Below the pieces are notes generated by a model. The model saw only the letters and a program-made list of their open reading frames with translations. It made no database searches and was not told where the DNA came from. Below are positions 1 through 12,794 of a stretch of 64,000 nucleotides of DNA, piece after piece. The stretch covers positions 83,322,368-83,386,367 of the forward strand of contig NC_058337.1 of assembly GCF_905475395.1 (NCBI RefSeq). The letters are read 5' to 3'. Position 1 is the first letter of the stretch; each line of letters starts with the position of its first letter. Position numbers and translations under genes: made by a program. This stretch comes from Chrysoperla carnea. Lineage: Eukaryota; Arthropoda; Insecta; Neuroptera; Chrysopidae.

Positions 1-1078
1 AATGTTTTAATAATAATAAATACTTTATATTAAAACTTCGAACGTAATTATACACACGACAAATACAGGATGTCCCAAAATATAATGCCTAAACTAATTA
101 TTTTATATTAAATGAAAAATAGTTTTCGAAACTGAACTATACTACTCGAAACAAAATACGGCCCATCTGAATTTGATTGATTTTTTCATTCGCCTGTACC
201 TGAATTTTAAAATAACCCATTTAATACAACTTAAACCAAAATTACTAGAAACATTTGCACGATTAAAAAAAAAAAACAATAAAATTTAGGTGGTCCTCAT
301 TTTGTTTTGAGTCACAAAAGTAACGCGACGACCCAAGAGCTTCAGAGAATAATTTTAAAAAAAATCTATTTAGTACCTATTAGTGTCCGACCGAAGCTTC
401 GGCTTCGGCTTCGGTCACCTTCGGCCAAAAAAACCACCTTCAGTCAAACATTCGACTTCGGCCGAAGCTTTGGCCGAAGGTTCTTAGCAAACGTTGGAAT
501 TGAACGAATTGTTCTAAATGTTATTATTTTGAAATAAATTTCAAGGTAATGTTTTTAATCATCTTTAGATTGACTTCTAGATCAACTTCTCAAGATCATA
601 ACCTCTAAATCAAGTTCTAGAGATCAACTTTAATATTAAAGTTTTAAAATCATGTTTTTAAACGTTCGGCTTAAGCCGAAGGTTGTGGCGATAGCCGATT
701 AATCGGCTTCGGTCAAAAATCGACCTTCGGTCGGACACTAGTACCTATGCATATAAGTGTGATTTTGAAATTACCATTGAAGGCCCTATGAAGATCACTT
801 TCAAATGGCAACTCCCATATTTTGCTGTAAATTTGTGTAAAAGATAGGGAAACATATTTTATTCGAAACATTTTTTTCGAATACCAAATTTTATCTATAA
901 AGTAACGGAACAAATAAAGGTCCAAACCGAAAAAGATCTTAAGTTGTTTAAAAAAAAATAATTCTTCGTTGGAAAGATCTTGGACCGCCCCGTTACTTTT
1001 GATACACAGGATATATTGAATTGAATTTAAAATATTAACTGAAATTTAATCCGAGATAAAAAATTTATTTTTTCACAG
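1..1078. other. Probable intron of the SLC17-like gene
   Basis: No exon is recognised here. The first visible exon of the transporter begins after an acceptor ending in TTTCACAG, and the protein clearly lacks its N-terminal half, so this stretch is most simply an intron with the earlier exons left of the window. It contains one MITE, listed separately. Confidence 0.6.
381..740. mobile_element. hAT-like MITE with TTCGGC-rich ends
   Basis: A 360-bp non-autonomous element. Its ends are perfect inverted repeats, TAGTGTCCGACCGAAG at the left and its complement at the right. It is flanked by a perfect 8-bp direct duplication GTACCTAT (373-380 and 741-748), the duplication length typical of hAT transposons. 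Both sub-terminal regions are built from CTTCGG/CCGAAG short repeats and the centre is AT-rich. No transposase is encoded; the short open frames over it are accidental. Confidence 0.85.
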
Positions 1079-3656
1079 GATTTAGCATTGGTATTGGCTT
1101 AACATACCCATTATGTGGATTTTTGATTGCACACTTTGGATGGCGATCAGTATTTTATACCACAGGCAGTATAGGAATAGCATGGTGTTTTATTTGGTAC
1201 ATGTTAGCTTTTGATAGCCCTGAAACTCATCCAAGAATTTCAACAAGTGAACGACAATATATTGCTGATAATACAGTTCAAACTTTAGCATCTAGCCGAG
1301 TAATTGTTTATTATTTTTATTGAATTTTTATGGTAGCCACCACTACTAGGAAAAGCATGAAAATTTCTGTGAATGTTTATGTGCTTTTAAATTATTCTGA
1401 AAATTATTTCAGGGTATTTTCGTAATATGTATAAATATATTAAAGAAATCTTTGGCCACAGTGTAGAGAGCACGGTCACATTGTCGTCTTTTGCAAATTA
1501 GTACATTTACAAGTAAAATTATCTCACATTACTTCATTGCTCGTTTTCTCACATTAAATAAAAGTTGAGAGAACTCTTTCGTATAGAAGTAGAAAATAAT
1601 TACATCTTAACTGTAGAAATGAAAGAATATGCCCCCTCTCTGTATCGAGACAGTTTAATATTTGAATGGCCTATGTGATGCGTCTGCTTCTGGAAATATC
1701 GAAATTGTTAACTAACATTCACAAAAAGAAGTGGTACATCCATCAATTATATAAACTAAGTTGTCAGAGAAATTTTTCAGCAAAGTCGTGGCCACCATGT
1801 ATCAAATGATTTGAAAGTCCCCAAGACTGATTGTTATATCCAAAAAAATTTTAGTTAGTATCAACATTTTAACCCTAAGCTCTTGAAATAGTGAAGATAT
1901 CTTAACTAGAATTGCTCTTTGCTTGCGCATCTACTGAATACATTGAATTGCTTTTCCATCCAACAGATTTGTCTGGGGTCTATTACTTGATACTAACTAA
2001 AAATTGTATGGCTCAATATCGGAGTCAATATCGGAACTTTCGAACTACCTTTCGTTCGTCATCTAATTCTAAATAAAGCTACTTTTTTAGAAACAAAAAG
2101 TACCTTGGAAAAAAATACTTACATCAATGCCTGCTTGGTCAATTGGTATTACAACATTTGGTCGAATATGGGTCCATTATACATTTATTATACCCGGTCC
2201 AAGTTACATGAAAAGTATCCTTGGATTTCATATACAGGAGGTAATTCGATACCTATAATTTAAATTGTTAATAAAAAAATTATAAAATTTCTCCTTTTTC
2301 ATTTCAGAATGGAATACTATCAGGTGCTCCATTTATCTTATCCTATCTATCAAGCGTAGTATTTTGTTACATGGCTGATCAATTAGTGAATCGTAAATGG
2401 ATGTCATTAAAGAATGTACGGAAATTATTTACAGCGCTCGCACAAGTAGTACCTGGAATCCTATGTGTCCTAATTGGTTATTTAGGTTGTGACGTAATCC
2501 CTGTTTTAATTGTATGGTTTATTGCTGTTACAATGATTACAGCCGCCTATGCAGGAGCAATGGCAAATATTGTAGATATCTCACCAAATTTTGCTGGTTA
2601 GTATTTTCAAATGTTGTTCGGAATCTAATATGTAAATTTTTTCTAATTTTGGACTTTTTACAGGACCAGTACTTGCATTCGCACAAACTATACATATGAG
2701 CGCTAGTTTTTTGTCACCTATTGCTGCAGGATATTGGACTAGCGATGGGGTATGCTTCTTAAAAATTATTTATTTTCAAATATAGTTGACAATTAAATGG
2801 TTTTTTTCGAAAAAATATCCTTTTCTAAATAAAATAAATTTTGAAATAATCAATAACAAATCAATAAAAACGAAAACTTTAATGCGAGTAGAGGATTTTC
2901 GCGAATAACTAATAAAAGAAGAAGTCGGCAATAGTGACAATCAAAGGACATTATATGCGAGTATACCAAGTGGGGAAAGGAAAGCTAACCTAAATTCAAT
3001 ACAAATGCATTCCTTCCTAAAGTTAACCAATCTAGCTGAATGCTATGAGCTTATGTTGTTCATCAGGCTGGAAAGCATTGTAAATCATTCAAGTTGCGGT
3101 ATTATTGCCCATTAACTCACTCATTTTACAGATATAAAAAATATCTGCTTCAGGAAAGCTTTTGGCATTTTTTCAAGAAAGATATTCACTCGGTAATAAA
3201 TGTAGTCACTAAACTCTTTATTGGTAGTGCTTTACTTCCTTTCACAACCAAGTCTAAAGCAAAAAGAGGGATTGAAGATATTTCTTTCATCTCTCACTCA
3301 ACATTTACGTTTATGAGTTTATTCAGCTAAAACAATCTAGAACTTGAGATTTTAAGTAAATCGATTATAACTGTGTAGGCTCTTCAACTAAAAGACTGTA
3401 GGAGAAGACTAATTCAACAATTTAAATATTTTCATGTTTTTAGCACACATTGACAGCATGGCGAGGTATTTTCATAACTGCAGGCGTGGTAGCAGTAGCA
3501 ACGTATCTCGTATACCAAATATTTGGTTCTGCTGAAGTACAACCATGGAATAATCCAGATGCATCAAGTGCAAATGATGCAGAAACAGCAAGTATGATGG
3601 ATACCAATGATGAAAATAAACTCAAAGACGAAGAGAAAAACAATCCTACGGCATAA
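1079..3656 (+). CDS. SLC17-family anion transporter (sialin-like), 3' part
   Basis: Major facilitator superfamily carrier of the SLC17 group (sialin, vesicular glutamate transporter and insect 'inorganic phosphate cotransporter' relatives), which move organic anions or phosphate across plasma, lysosomal or vesicle membranes with H+ or Na+. Exons: 1079-1299, 2091-2240, 2308-2596, 2664-2749, 3444-3656; the phases join throughout and give about 318 residues. Visible hallmarks are a GWRSVFY segment, the sialin-type HPRIS motif before the central loop, a VPWKKILTSMP block after it, then several hydrophobic segments and an acidic hydrophilic tail ending KNNPTA. The family is normally about 450-550 aa, so the N-terminal 150-200 residues, including the start codon, lie left of the window. 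The exact substrate cannot be told. An AATAAA lies 12 bp after the stop. Confidence 0.93.
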
Positions 3657-3667
3657 GTTATTTTGGA

Positions 3668-3673
3668 AAATAA
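3668..3673 (+). terminator. Poly(A) signal AATAAA of the SLC17-like gene
   Basis: A canonical AATAAA 12 bp after the stop codon at 3656, within a strongly AT-rich 3' flank. Confidence 0.55.
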
Positions 3674-6600
3674 AAAGTGCCATCAATTATTGTTTTTTCT
3701 TTTTTAATTTACATAAATTTTTATTATGTATTATTAATTAGTGATGAATATTTTTTCTTGGGCACAAAATATTTGCACTCAAAAAGATATAATACCTCTC
3801 GTGTTGTTTTAAGCGTTATAAAAATCACATGACATATTTTCATGACTTTTTTATGCTAATAGTTATTTCATTTTTTTTCTAATGAAACTTCATTTTCATT
3901 CACATTTTTATAAATATAGATTTTAGTATGCGATTCAGAAAGAAATAAGAGTTAATAATGGAGATGAAAGATTCCGTCGATATGAGTAGAGATATAATGT
4001 ACTTATCTATATAAATATCATAAAAGTGTTTTTGCTGTTTTAAAAACAAAATATTCCATCCGCGTTGAAAATCTATTGGTATTTAACATTAAAAGTTGGT
4101 ATTTTCTTTAATAAATTACAATATCAAACTTAAAAATATGTTTCCAAACTGAATTTACTGTATCCAGGTTTGGGATGTAGTGAAACAAGGGTCGAGCGGG
4201 TCGAGCTAAAAACGGAGTAAAAATGAAAACAAATATGACGGTAAATGGTAAAGAGATTTCTCTACAATTAAATACGCAACTGACATACTTTATATGCTTG
4301 TATCATACCGAAGAGTCGCGGTCGGTATATTACTTTCGTCTCTATCTTAACTCTTTGGAATAATGTAATCTTAAGAACATTTTGATCTGTTTATTTAGTT
4401 ATTTAAGTATATTGTTAGACATATTTTATTTATTTCTTTTTAAAATTTTTTTCATTGTGTTGTGGAAAATAAATGAATGTTTTGACAGCGGATTCATGCT
4501 CTAAAGTTTGCGATTTCTTAGTTCTTCGTACTGATCACGAAGTGCTTAGTGATTTCTATTTCAGAAGTTACTTTTTTTATTCAAGAAAGATATATCAACG
4601 CAAATTATCATACGCAAAGTACACGCGTGGTTGTACGAACCTTTTCCCGAAGTAAATACAAAATTGCTCCTTTGAATATGGCTTTGTATGATTTATATTC
4701 TGGCGATACAACGATTAAGATAACAATTGCATTTGAGATTTGTCAAATGGACTAATGATTAAGTTGAAAATTTTCTTTTCCCATGCATGTATCATTTGGT
4801 TTTAATGCTGATGATAAAGCAACAATTATAAATGAAATCATATTGGCATAAGTACTACAGTAGAGCAAACCATTAGTATAGAAAACAAAATATTCAAATT
4901 TATAAATTTTCAGTATTATTAGTATTTTACATGTCCAGATTCTTGTTAATTTTGAGGTAAAAGTTCAAAAGCGATTGTTAAATTATACGTTGAATTTTGA
5001 ATTTTCAAAGATTGTATTGATATAATTTTTAATTTTTTATAATTAGCATAAGAAATGTTGGAATATGGATTTATTTTTATAGTTTTTTGAAGAAAAAAAA
5101 ATGTTATAGATATTTTTCATTTGTAAATTGTTAAAAAATTAATATTGTAAAAGAGTTTCTATTATCTAACTTCTAATTATTCAATAAGTTTTGAAAAGAC
5201 TTTAGTATCTACTGGTGTTTGTAGGCTTAAAATAATTAAAAAAATTAATTTAAAAAAAACAAGTCTATTTCAATGTTGAATTTAGAAATTAAATAAATTC
5301 AGAAATTTATTAAAGAAATAATGTCTTTATAATTATTTTTGAAAGGTGTAACAATTGTTTAGCTTCAAATAATGATTTCTGCTGAATGCAGAATAAACTA
5401 CTTTAAATCAGAAAATAATGACTTTTTATGTCTCATTTGACAAAATGTTTCTGAATATTCGTTAAGTTATTATTTGATTTTATTATGTTAAAAAAAAGGA
5501 GATTGTTACACTTTTTATAGCATATAATCATTTTCAAATCCTTCGAATTTCTAAATATTTAATTACCTTTTAGTACTAATGCCAGTTGATAAAATATTTT
5601 TGAATAATTTTTCAGCGTGATTTCTTGATGTATTTTAATCGTTTTCTGTTTCTAGAAATTTGTATAGAAGTTTTATTAAAACTTCTAGTAACTACCCACA
5701 TTGTTTAATATGGTGTAAGAGATGGCAATGTCACTAAGAGGTGATTTTAAGACGGCTGGATTTTGGATATTTCTTTTCTTACTGGAATTAGATAAGGTGA
5801 AAACACGTCTGGTATTTACTAATACGAATTCTCGAAAAAAGCTGCAAAAATTGCTGATTTTAAAATCTTTTAAATTCAATTTTTTTTAAATCATTTTTAT
5901 AACCCTCTAGCAATATAAATTATAATTGTCAGACAGCTATGCCACACCAGACCTTATTCCAATAATTTAAAAAAAAGTTTTTGTTGGGTTGTGTTTCTAG
6001 ATTATCTTCATCCCATTTTAACTAACGCAAACTCTATCAGCGACGCGTATTTTATTCCCAACTAAGTTCAATAAGGAATGGAATATTCGCAATTCAGGCA
6101 TCTAAAATAAACTCTCGAAAAGGACGTCAGCTCTCGTAGCCATACTCTCTTTGGTATAATTATATTTTCCAAAATTAAAAAAATATTTTATTATTATTCT
6201 CAGGTAAAAGATTCGATAGTTTTCAAATTAATAATTGTTTTATATTTAATATAATAATATATTTTTTCAAATATGTATAAAAAGTATTTAACTTTAAAAA
6301 ATGCATTAATTATATTTAAATACAAGGAAACACCTCCATTGCTCCTCGATGTTAGCAGGAAATACTTTATTGTGAATTTTGACGAACGTTATGTTAAATG
6401 CCACTCCAAAAAATAATAAATAAATATCATTATTTAAAACTAATTTCGTTTTCGTTAGAACAGGGTGTATTGGTAACAAACTAAATGTTACTTAAATTCG
6501 ATATGAAAAAGTTGATATATATTTAATAAAAAAAGTATCACACAAAATATATTTGCTGCTAATCTTGTTAAAGGAGACAATTTCTAGATATAAAAAATTC

Positions 6601-9600
6601 CATGACTTTAACTGGTTTATTCAGGAATGACCATTGAAAAATGCGATAACATGCCACACGGAGAATCATTTTTTACAAATCGCACATCACTCTGTACACT
6701 AAAAACCCATTCACGCTGTATACTGTTGTCCCAAATAAACCTTCTGGAGCACATAATATTACATTTTAATAGTATCATATATTTTTTACATTTTATTTAA
6801 TATAATGGATTTTGGATTTTTGGAATGAGCCAGTTAGTTATATCGATAAATATACACAGAGTGCGATATAATGAATTACCCAATTTCGAACAGGCACGAA
6901 TAAGCAATAAGATAGCGTAGAGTCGCGAAGGTAACGATTGTGAACTTGTTCTTGTTCAAGTTTATTTTCAAATCTCCGTCGAGAATTATTCTATCACGAA
7001 AACAACATGGCTAGTTGTAACTCAAGCGATTTCTGTTTCAATACAGAATTTATTCGATATTTACTGGATCGATCCTGGCCGATCTAAAACTCTTCGTATA
7101 CCAGGACAGTCGTCGCCTTCTTTTCCTTTTGATACGTAGTTATGTTTTCGAAACGGGAGAATTTATTAGAAAGCCCCCTGTATTTGTGTTCCAATATTTT
7201 GATATATTATTGTATTATTTAGAAAAAAATATTAATTATTGTGAAGCAGAAATAGTTTAACATTCATGTAACGGTTTATAAACCTTAAGTATACACACCC
7301 TTTTTAACCAAGTGCCTTTAGTGCCATGACTGTCATTCGTCATGAAAATATATAAAACTGTGTAGATTCTTCATATGAAAACAATTTTCGTAATAGCTAC
7401 AGTTTAGAATTTTTGAGAAATCAATCCTCAAATGTACTTTAATTTATTAACATAAAGTGGAATCGAGGACCACGTATTCAGCAGAATTGAGATAAATATT
7501 TGGGATAGGCGGTATAAGTTTTGTCTACAAAGACTATTTTACATAATGACGGATGTATAATGATTGAATTTCAAAAAAAGTCAGGGTTTTCTCTAACGTG
7601 GCTGGCTTCATGAACGAATTATTTTGAATAATCGCATTCTAAAAAGATTTTCAGAATCGTACATTCCAATAAAATATATATTCAAATAAATATGTTTGTA
7701 TAGAGCTTAGAAATAATATTAAAATTAATATACTAATTTGTTTCAAATTCATAAATTCTATATGCCTTACAAATTATCACATACATGATGCTTAATTAAC
7801 ATCTAACATCGAAACTACCATATATCTATACAAATTTAGGTTTCAAAAATGATTGCAAGCCTCGATTTAAATGTTATTGAAGAAATAAATAAATATACTT
7901 ACACTATCCCTCTCGTTCATAAATACAACAGCAAGTTATACCAAGTAAACCTTTTAAATTGTTTGTCTTGGTCAGAATCGATTAGTTGTTCACCTTTGAA
8001 AAACATCAGTTTGGACTACGCAGCCTGAGCACCTCTGTGGATATTGAATGAAACGGAAAACAGTACCGAAGCCATGATATCTTCTCACAGTCATCCTATG
8101 AAAAGATATCGAACAATGTGCTTATGGAGATGTTCATAAAAGTACGAATCGAGGCTTACAAAGCGATGGGGGTCGTGCAGAAAATCTTCGATATTGAAAA
8201 TTAACATTTTGCTCATAAACGTGTCCAATTTCTGACGAACAATATATCTAACATAAATATTAAACATTATATCAGAAAATTACTAATCACACAAATTACT
8301 ACTAGATATAAAATAATACCGAATATTTTATATAATTTTTTTACACGACCTCTTTGCTTTCAAATTGTTATTTAGCATCATGTTTGAATTATAAATACTA
8401 AATTCTATTTTAAAAGCTTCACAATTTGATTAAATGTATATATTTAGATTAATTAGACATCAAAAAAAATATTTAATCACTTTGATTTCTTATTTTATTA
8501 AAAATTGAATATAAAGTTTTGCTTACATTAAAACAAATAGCTAAAGTTTTAGATTTGAAATATTGCTTCAAAATAATTCGACAATATTTTGGATGAAAAG
8601 GAAATCGTTATAGTTTTTAAAACTTCCAAGTCCAAGGGGTACCTAATTTTAAAGCTGGAATAATCTACAAAATTTCAATCTTAACTTGTTATTGTTATTT
8701 CTGTGAAAGCCCCTTTTATTATCATTAACGTTTTTATTTTCCGAGTTTAGTTCATAACTAATTTATAGAAACATTGGGTGGTACGTTTTATGTCGTTTCT
8801 TGATTTCCTAGATAACTGGATCCTTAACCTTTAAATTAATATATTAATTTAATTTTCATAAAAGCAACAAACCATTTCATTCCAAATACAAAAGAAGTAA
8901 TATAACACGAAAGCTTATAGCAAAGAAACATGTCCCGTATACGTTACACTTTTAATTCAAAGTAGTTAATCCAAAATTTATTACAGTAAACTTTTAAACA
9001 TTTACCATTTTGCACAAACTACATTAATCCACAAACATAAACTTTTCAAAGTGTAAGCAAATCTTTAAAACTTTATATACACACAAAAACTATCTAAAGA
9101 TATTGAACATTATATTAGAACTTAACCCAACATAATAACAGAGGTGAATCCCAAGAATCGATTGCTTTTAGGAGTTGTGACTCGTGACTGATTTTTAAAA
9201 TTCAACAATTATTTTAGCAATAGAGTTGTAAATTAATATAGCGAATCTTGTAACCCTCTGTCATCATGTTCGATTTTGAAATATTTTCTATATAGGTCTT
9301 CATATATATTTTAACGTTACTGTGATAATGAATAAATGCACGTCCCTAGAAACATCCTAAAAAAACAGAATCCTGAGCCAAAATGCCATGTAAAAACAAT
9401 TATATATAATCTGTATAAAAATAAACATATTTATAAATATGGTCCAAAATGGACAGATTTATCTGTAATTATAGAAATCATTCATACTCCAAGAAAATTA
9501 ACAATTTGTTACTATTGTATTTTCTTTAAGTTCTGAAACGAGCACATTCTCAACGTAAAGTTGTACATTTTTAAGTTTTAAAATGAATTTTCGAGACCCG

Positions 9601-12193
9601 TACTCTCTCAGGATCTGGCAAAGTGTATAAAACCCTCTACAAGATTTTTAAGGCATTATTCCAGCTTTGTATACTTTTATAAAAATTCTCTACAAAATTC
9701 TCAACTATGAATATTTTTTAACAATATTTAACATATTACCGTAAAAAAAATTGCCTATTTTTAAAAATTTTTGGTAAAAGTTTCTCGGTATACACAAAAT
9801 TTAGAGGTCTGGTTGAGGGGTTTACTGGAATTTAGTGGTTAAAATAATATTTGAACTACACTGCTCGTTTCAGAATTTAGAGTACCTACTCAAATGTCTA
9901 ATTTGTTTGGAGTATCATTAATAAAATATTTATGTCAAGTTCTTCAGTAGTTTAAAAATAGTATCAAATTTTTTTCTAAATTCGTTAAAAATAATTATTC
10001 TAATTATACCCGATTTCTTTAAAATGAGTTAAAACAACTTCAACCCTGGCTATAGTTTTTGTTAATTGTTTTCTTTATAGTCCAATCTTGAGCTTTTACT
10101 TCTAACTAAATAAATTTTACTCTAAATACGAACATAAGCTGAAATTTGTGGAAGTTTGATAAGTAGAATGCAATAAAAAAAGTTTACATCTAAATTTTAG
10201 TTGTTACAAATTTCATTATATATCGCCGTTGTATCAAGGCATATCGCGCCTTAAATTGTCGAAAAATAACCAAAATGAGTTGTCGAATGTTCATATAAAT
10301 TGAATTGAAAAATAAAAAAACATAAAATAAAATTACTTTGGGGAATATTTTACGAATCTGTCACATTTATTTTCTATGAGAAATCGGGTAAGAAATAATT
10401 CCTCTAAATTCCACATCATATTCGGTTTGGTCATACTTTTAAATTGAATATATTTTTCAAATATTAAAAATGCCTATTTTTGAAAAATTGTATATATACA
10501 AAATGAATTGACTATAATTAAATTAATAATTAATTATAATTAAAAAAATTAAAAATTCCCTGATAATTATCGATTATTCTTGATGAATTATGAAAATTAA
10601 TAAAAAACAGGCAAGTTACTTATTTAAAACAAAAAGATTTATTATTACTAATTAATTGAATGTTAATTAAAGTTACGATTAAATTATTAAGTAAGTAGGG
10701 TCTGTTAAAGCGTTGCTCAGTAGAATGGAAAGCAAATTAATCAAGAAAAATGGTTATAGATTAGAAGATGCTGACCGTAATTACCTCAAAGTTTTTATTT
10801 TTGGGATAATTCTCCTTGAATAAATTAATGTTTATTAATTAAAAAGTCTTGTTATCAAAATTATTAGATTAGTTCGAATTTATGCAAATTCATATTCCAT
10901 TCTTTATTTAGTTGATAAATCAAAATTTATTTTAAAAAAAGTATAAATTGTCAACCCAAAAACATTATTAATGTACCTATGATAATTATTACCTTTAAAA
11001 TTTTGTGTGAAGATTGGTAAAAAACAGAAATTTCTCGCATTTTGCTTCGACAATAAAAATGATAACGAAATATGGGTTTGATGTATCCTCTAAGTCAAAA
11101 TAAACGCAAAACTTAAACCATTCTAATTGTTATTATTATAACATTACATGCTATTCTGATTCATGTATAATGTTATAGTTATATAAAACTTAGAATGATT
11201 TAACACACGTGCATTTTTTGTGAAACAGAGGCTTATGTTTCGTTAAATTAAATTTGATCCGTATTAACAAAGGGCTTTATCCTCTTAAATCTTCTCAATA
11301 ACGAATTGACTATAACTTATAACAAATTTAAACCGTCTCTGTCTACAAAAAACGTTAAATTTTGAGCAAATTTTGAATCTACAAATTAATAACTAAAGAA
11401 TTTGTATCTCTATTTAAGGAGTTTTTCTGGACAGAAAGAGTCTACAGTTTTTAGAGCTTCAATTATAATGTTCTAGATTTTTATAGAAGTTGGAATTAAC
11501 AATTTAAAAAAATAAGAAAATTATCAAACTTGTTATAGAGATTTAAGAGATATTTCACAATTTTAATGTTGATTGGTTAGGAACTACTCCAATTGATCAA
11601 ATTAAAAATAGCGGAATAGTTATGTCTTAAACAAGGCGTATGCTAGAATTTTCTAAAAATTTATAAATTATTTTGAATAAAATTTCAAATATTATTTCTG
11701 TTCTGAAAAGACTTTTAAACGTTTCAGGCTTAGTTCTATTTTGCTGATTCATAAAACGAAAATTAACACATTATGAGACACAGAGGGTGCATTCTTAAGT
11801 GTAGTGAGAAAATCGTAAATCACTAAAGCAACTCGGAATAAATATCATGAATTTTAACCTCTTAAAATAACTCCAGATAAAAGTTATCGGAGATTTATTC
11901 TTAAATTATAATATGAGATTTTGTTAATCAGCAAAGTCATTCAGAATATGAATGATAAGAAATGCGTGTGAGAAAAGTGTTATTATGTACTTATAATTTG
12001 TATATTTAATAATTATGAAGAATGTCAAGTTACCATTTATGTTTTGTATTCTAACTTTATGATTAATTCTTTGAAATTGGTGAAAGCACAAACAACAACA
12101 AAAATAAGGTAATAAAAAGATGATTAAGTGAAATGCTTTTGATAATGTTTTATTTAAGAATACATAAATCCTATCCTATTCTTATCTTATACA
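3674..12193. other. Long AT-rich intergenic stretch, no gene seen
   Basis: About 8.5 kb between the SLC17-like gene and the first SINE/MITE cluster. The open frames here are short (under about 70 codons) and show no family motif or flanking splice signals. No tRNA, rRNA or clear terminal-repeat element was recognised. Distal UTR exons of either neighbour cannot be excluded. Confidence 0.5.
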
Positions 12194-12367
12194 GTGCCCG
12201 CATTTACAACTGTTGTGGCTCGTGGACGAATTTTTGGTGAAGGCCGAGTTAAGCAGCTTCACACTACCGCCTTTGTATATTTATCCGAGGTCCAACACGG
12301 ATCCTTTCGACCTAAATTACACCAAAAATTTTTCTTCTTTGTTACACTTTTATTCCATTTTGTTATT

Positions 12368-12562
12368 CGCCGTCGCAACCAAATTAATTTAATTAATAGT
12401 TGTGATGGGCTGGTGTAGTGCATGGTATACGCATGAAGGAGTTGCACTCAGCCTCTGAAATTGAAGAGCTGATAAATGAAATTATCAGCGGAAAGCTGGT
12501 AAATGGGCTCTATAGGCTAATTTAAGTGTGTCCTTCGTGGACAGCCAATATAACCTAACTTA
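12368..12562 (+). repeat. SINE copy 1 (5'-truncated, AACCTAACTTA tail)
   Basis: Shares its body with copies at 13979-14173 and 57894-58150: CGTCGCAACCAAATTAATTT, a GATGGGCTGGTGTAGTGCAT block, a GATAAATGAAATTATCAGCG block, and the 3' end GTGTCCTTCGTGGACAGCC followed by AATATAACCTAACTTA. The tRNA-like head present in copies 2 and 3 is missing here. AACCTAA tails are common in insect SINEs. The family name is not known to me. Confidence 0.75.
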
Positions 12563-12602
12563 GCTATCTACTATTGGACTGCATTAATGATTCAAAAGCA
12601 GG

Positions 12603-12794
12603 CCCTGGTGGAAAAAATATTTGAAGAAAGAATAAGAAATTCTGAAAAAGTCTTAGGAACTTTGAATTTCTCAACGTTTTCGGACTAGTCTAATTCAGAG
12701 TTATTCAGAGTTCTTAATACTTTTTTAAAGTTTCTAAGACTTTTTCAGAGTTTCCTAAGACATATTATTTTTTCAAATATTTTTTCCACCAGGG
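12603..12794. mobile_element. 192-bp hairpin MITE
   Basis: An inverted-repeat element: the left end CCCTGGTGGAAAAAATATTT is matched perfectly by the complement of the right end, and the arms continue imperfectly (TCTGAAAAAGTCTTAGGAAC against its complement) almost to the centre. No coding capacity. It lies only 40 bp after SINE copy 1. I could not define a target duplication. Confidence 0.7.
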
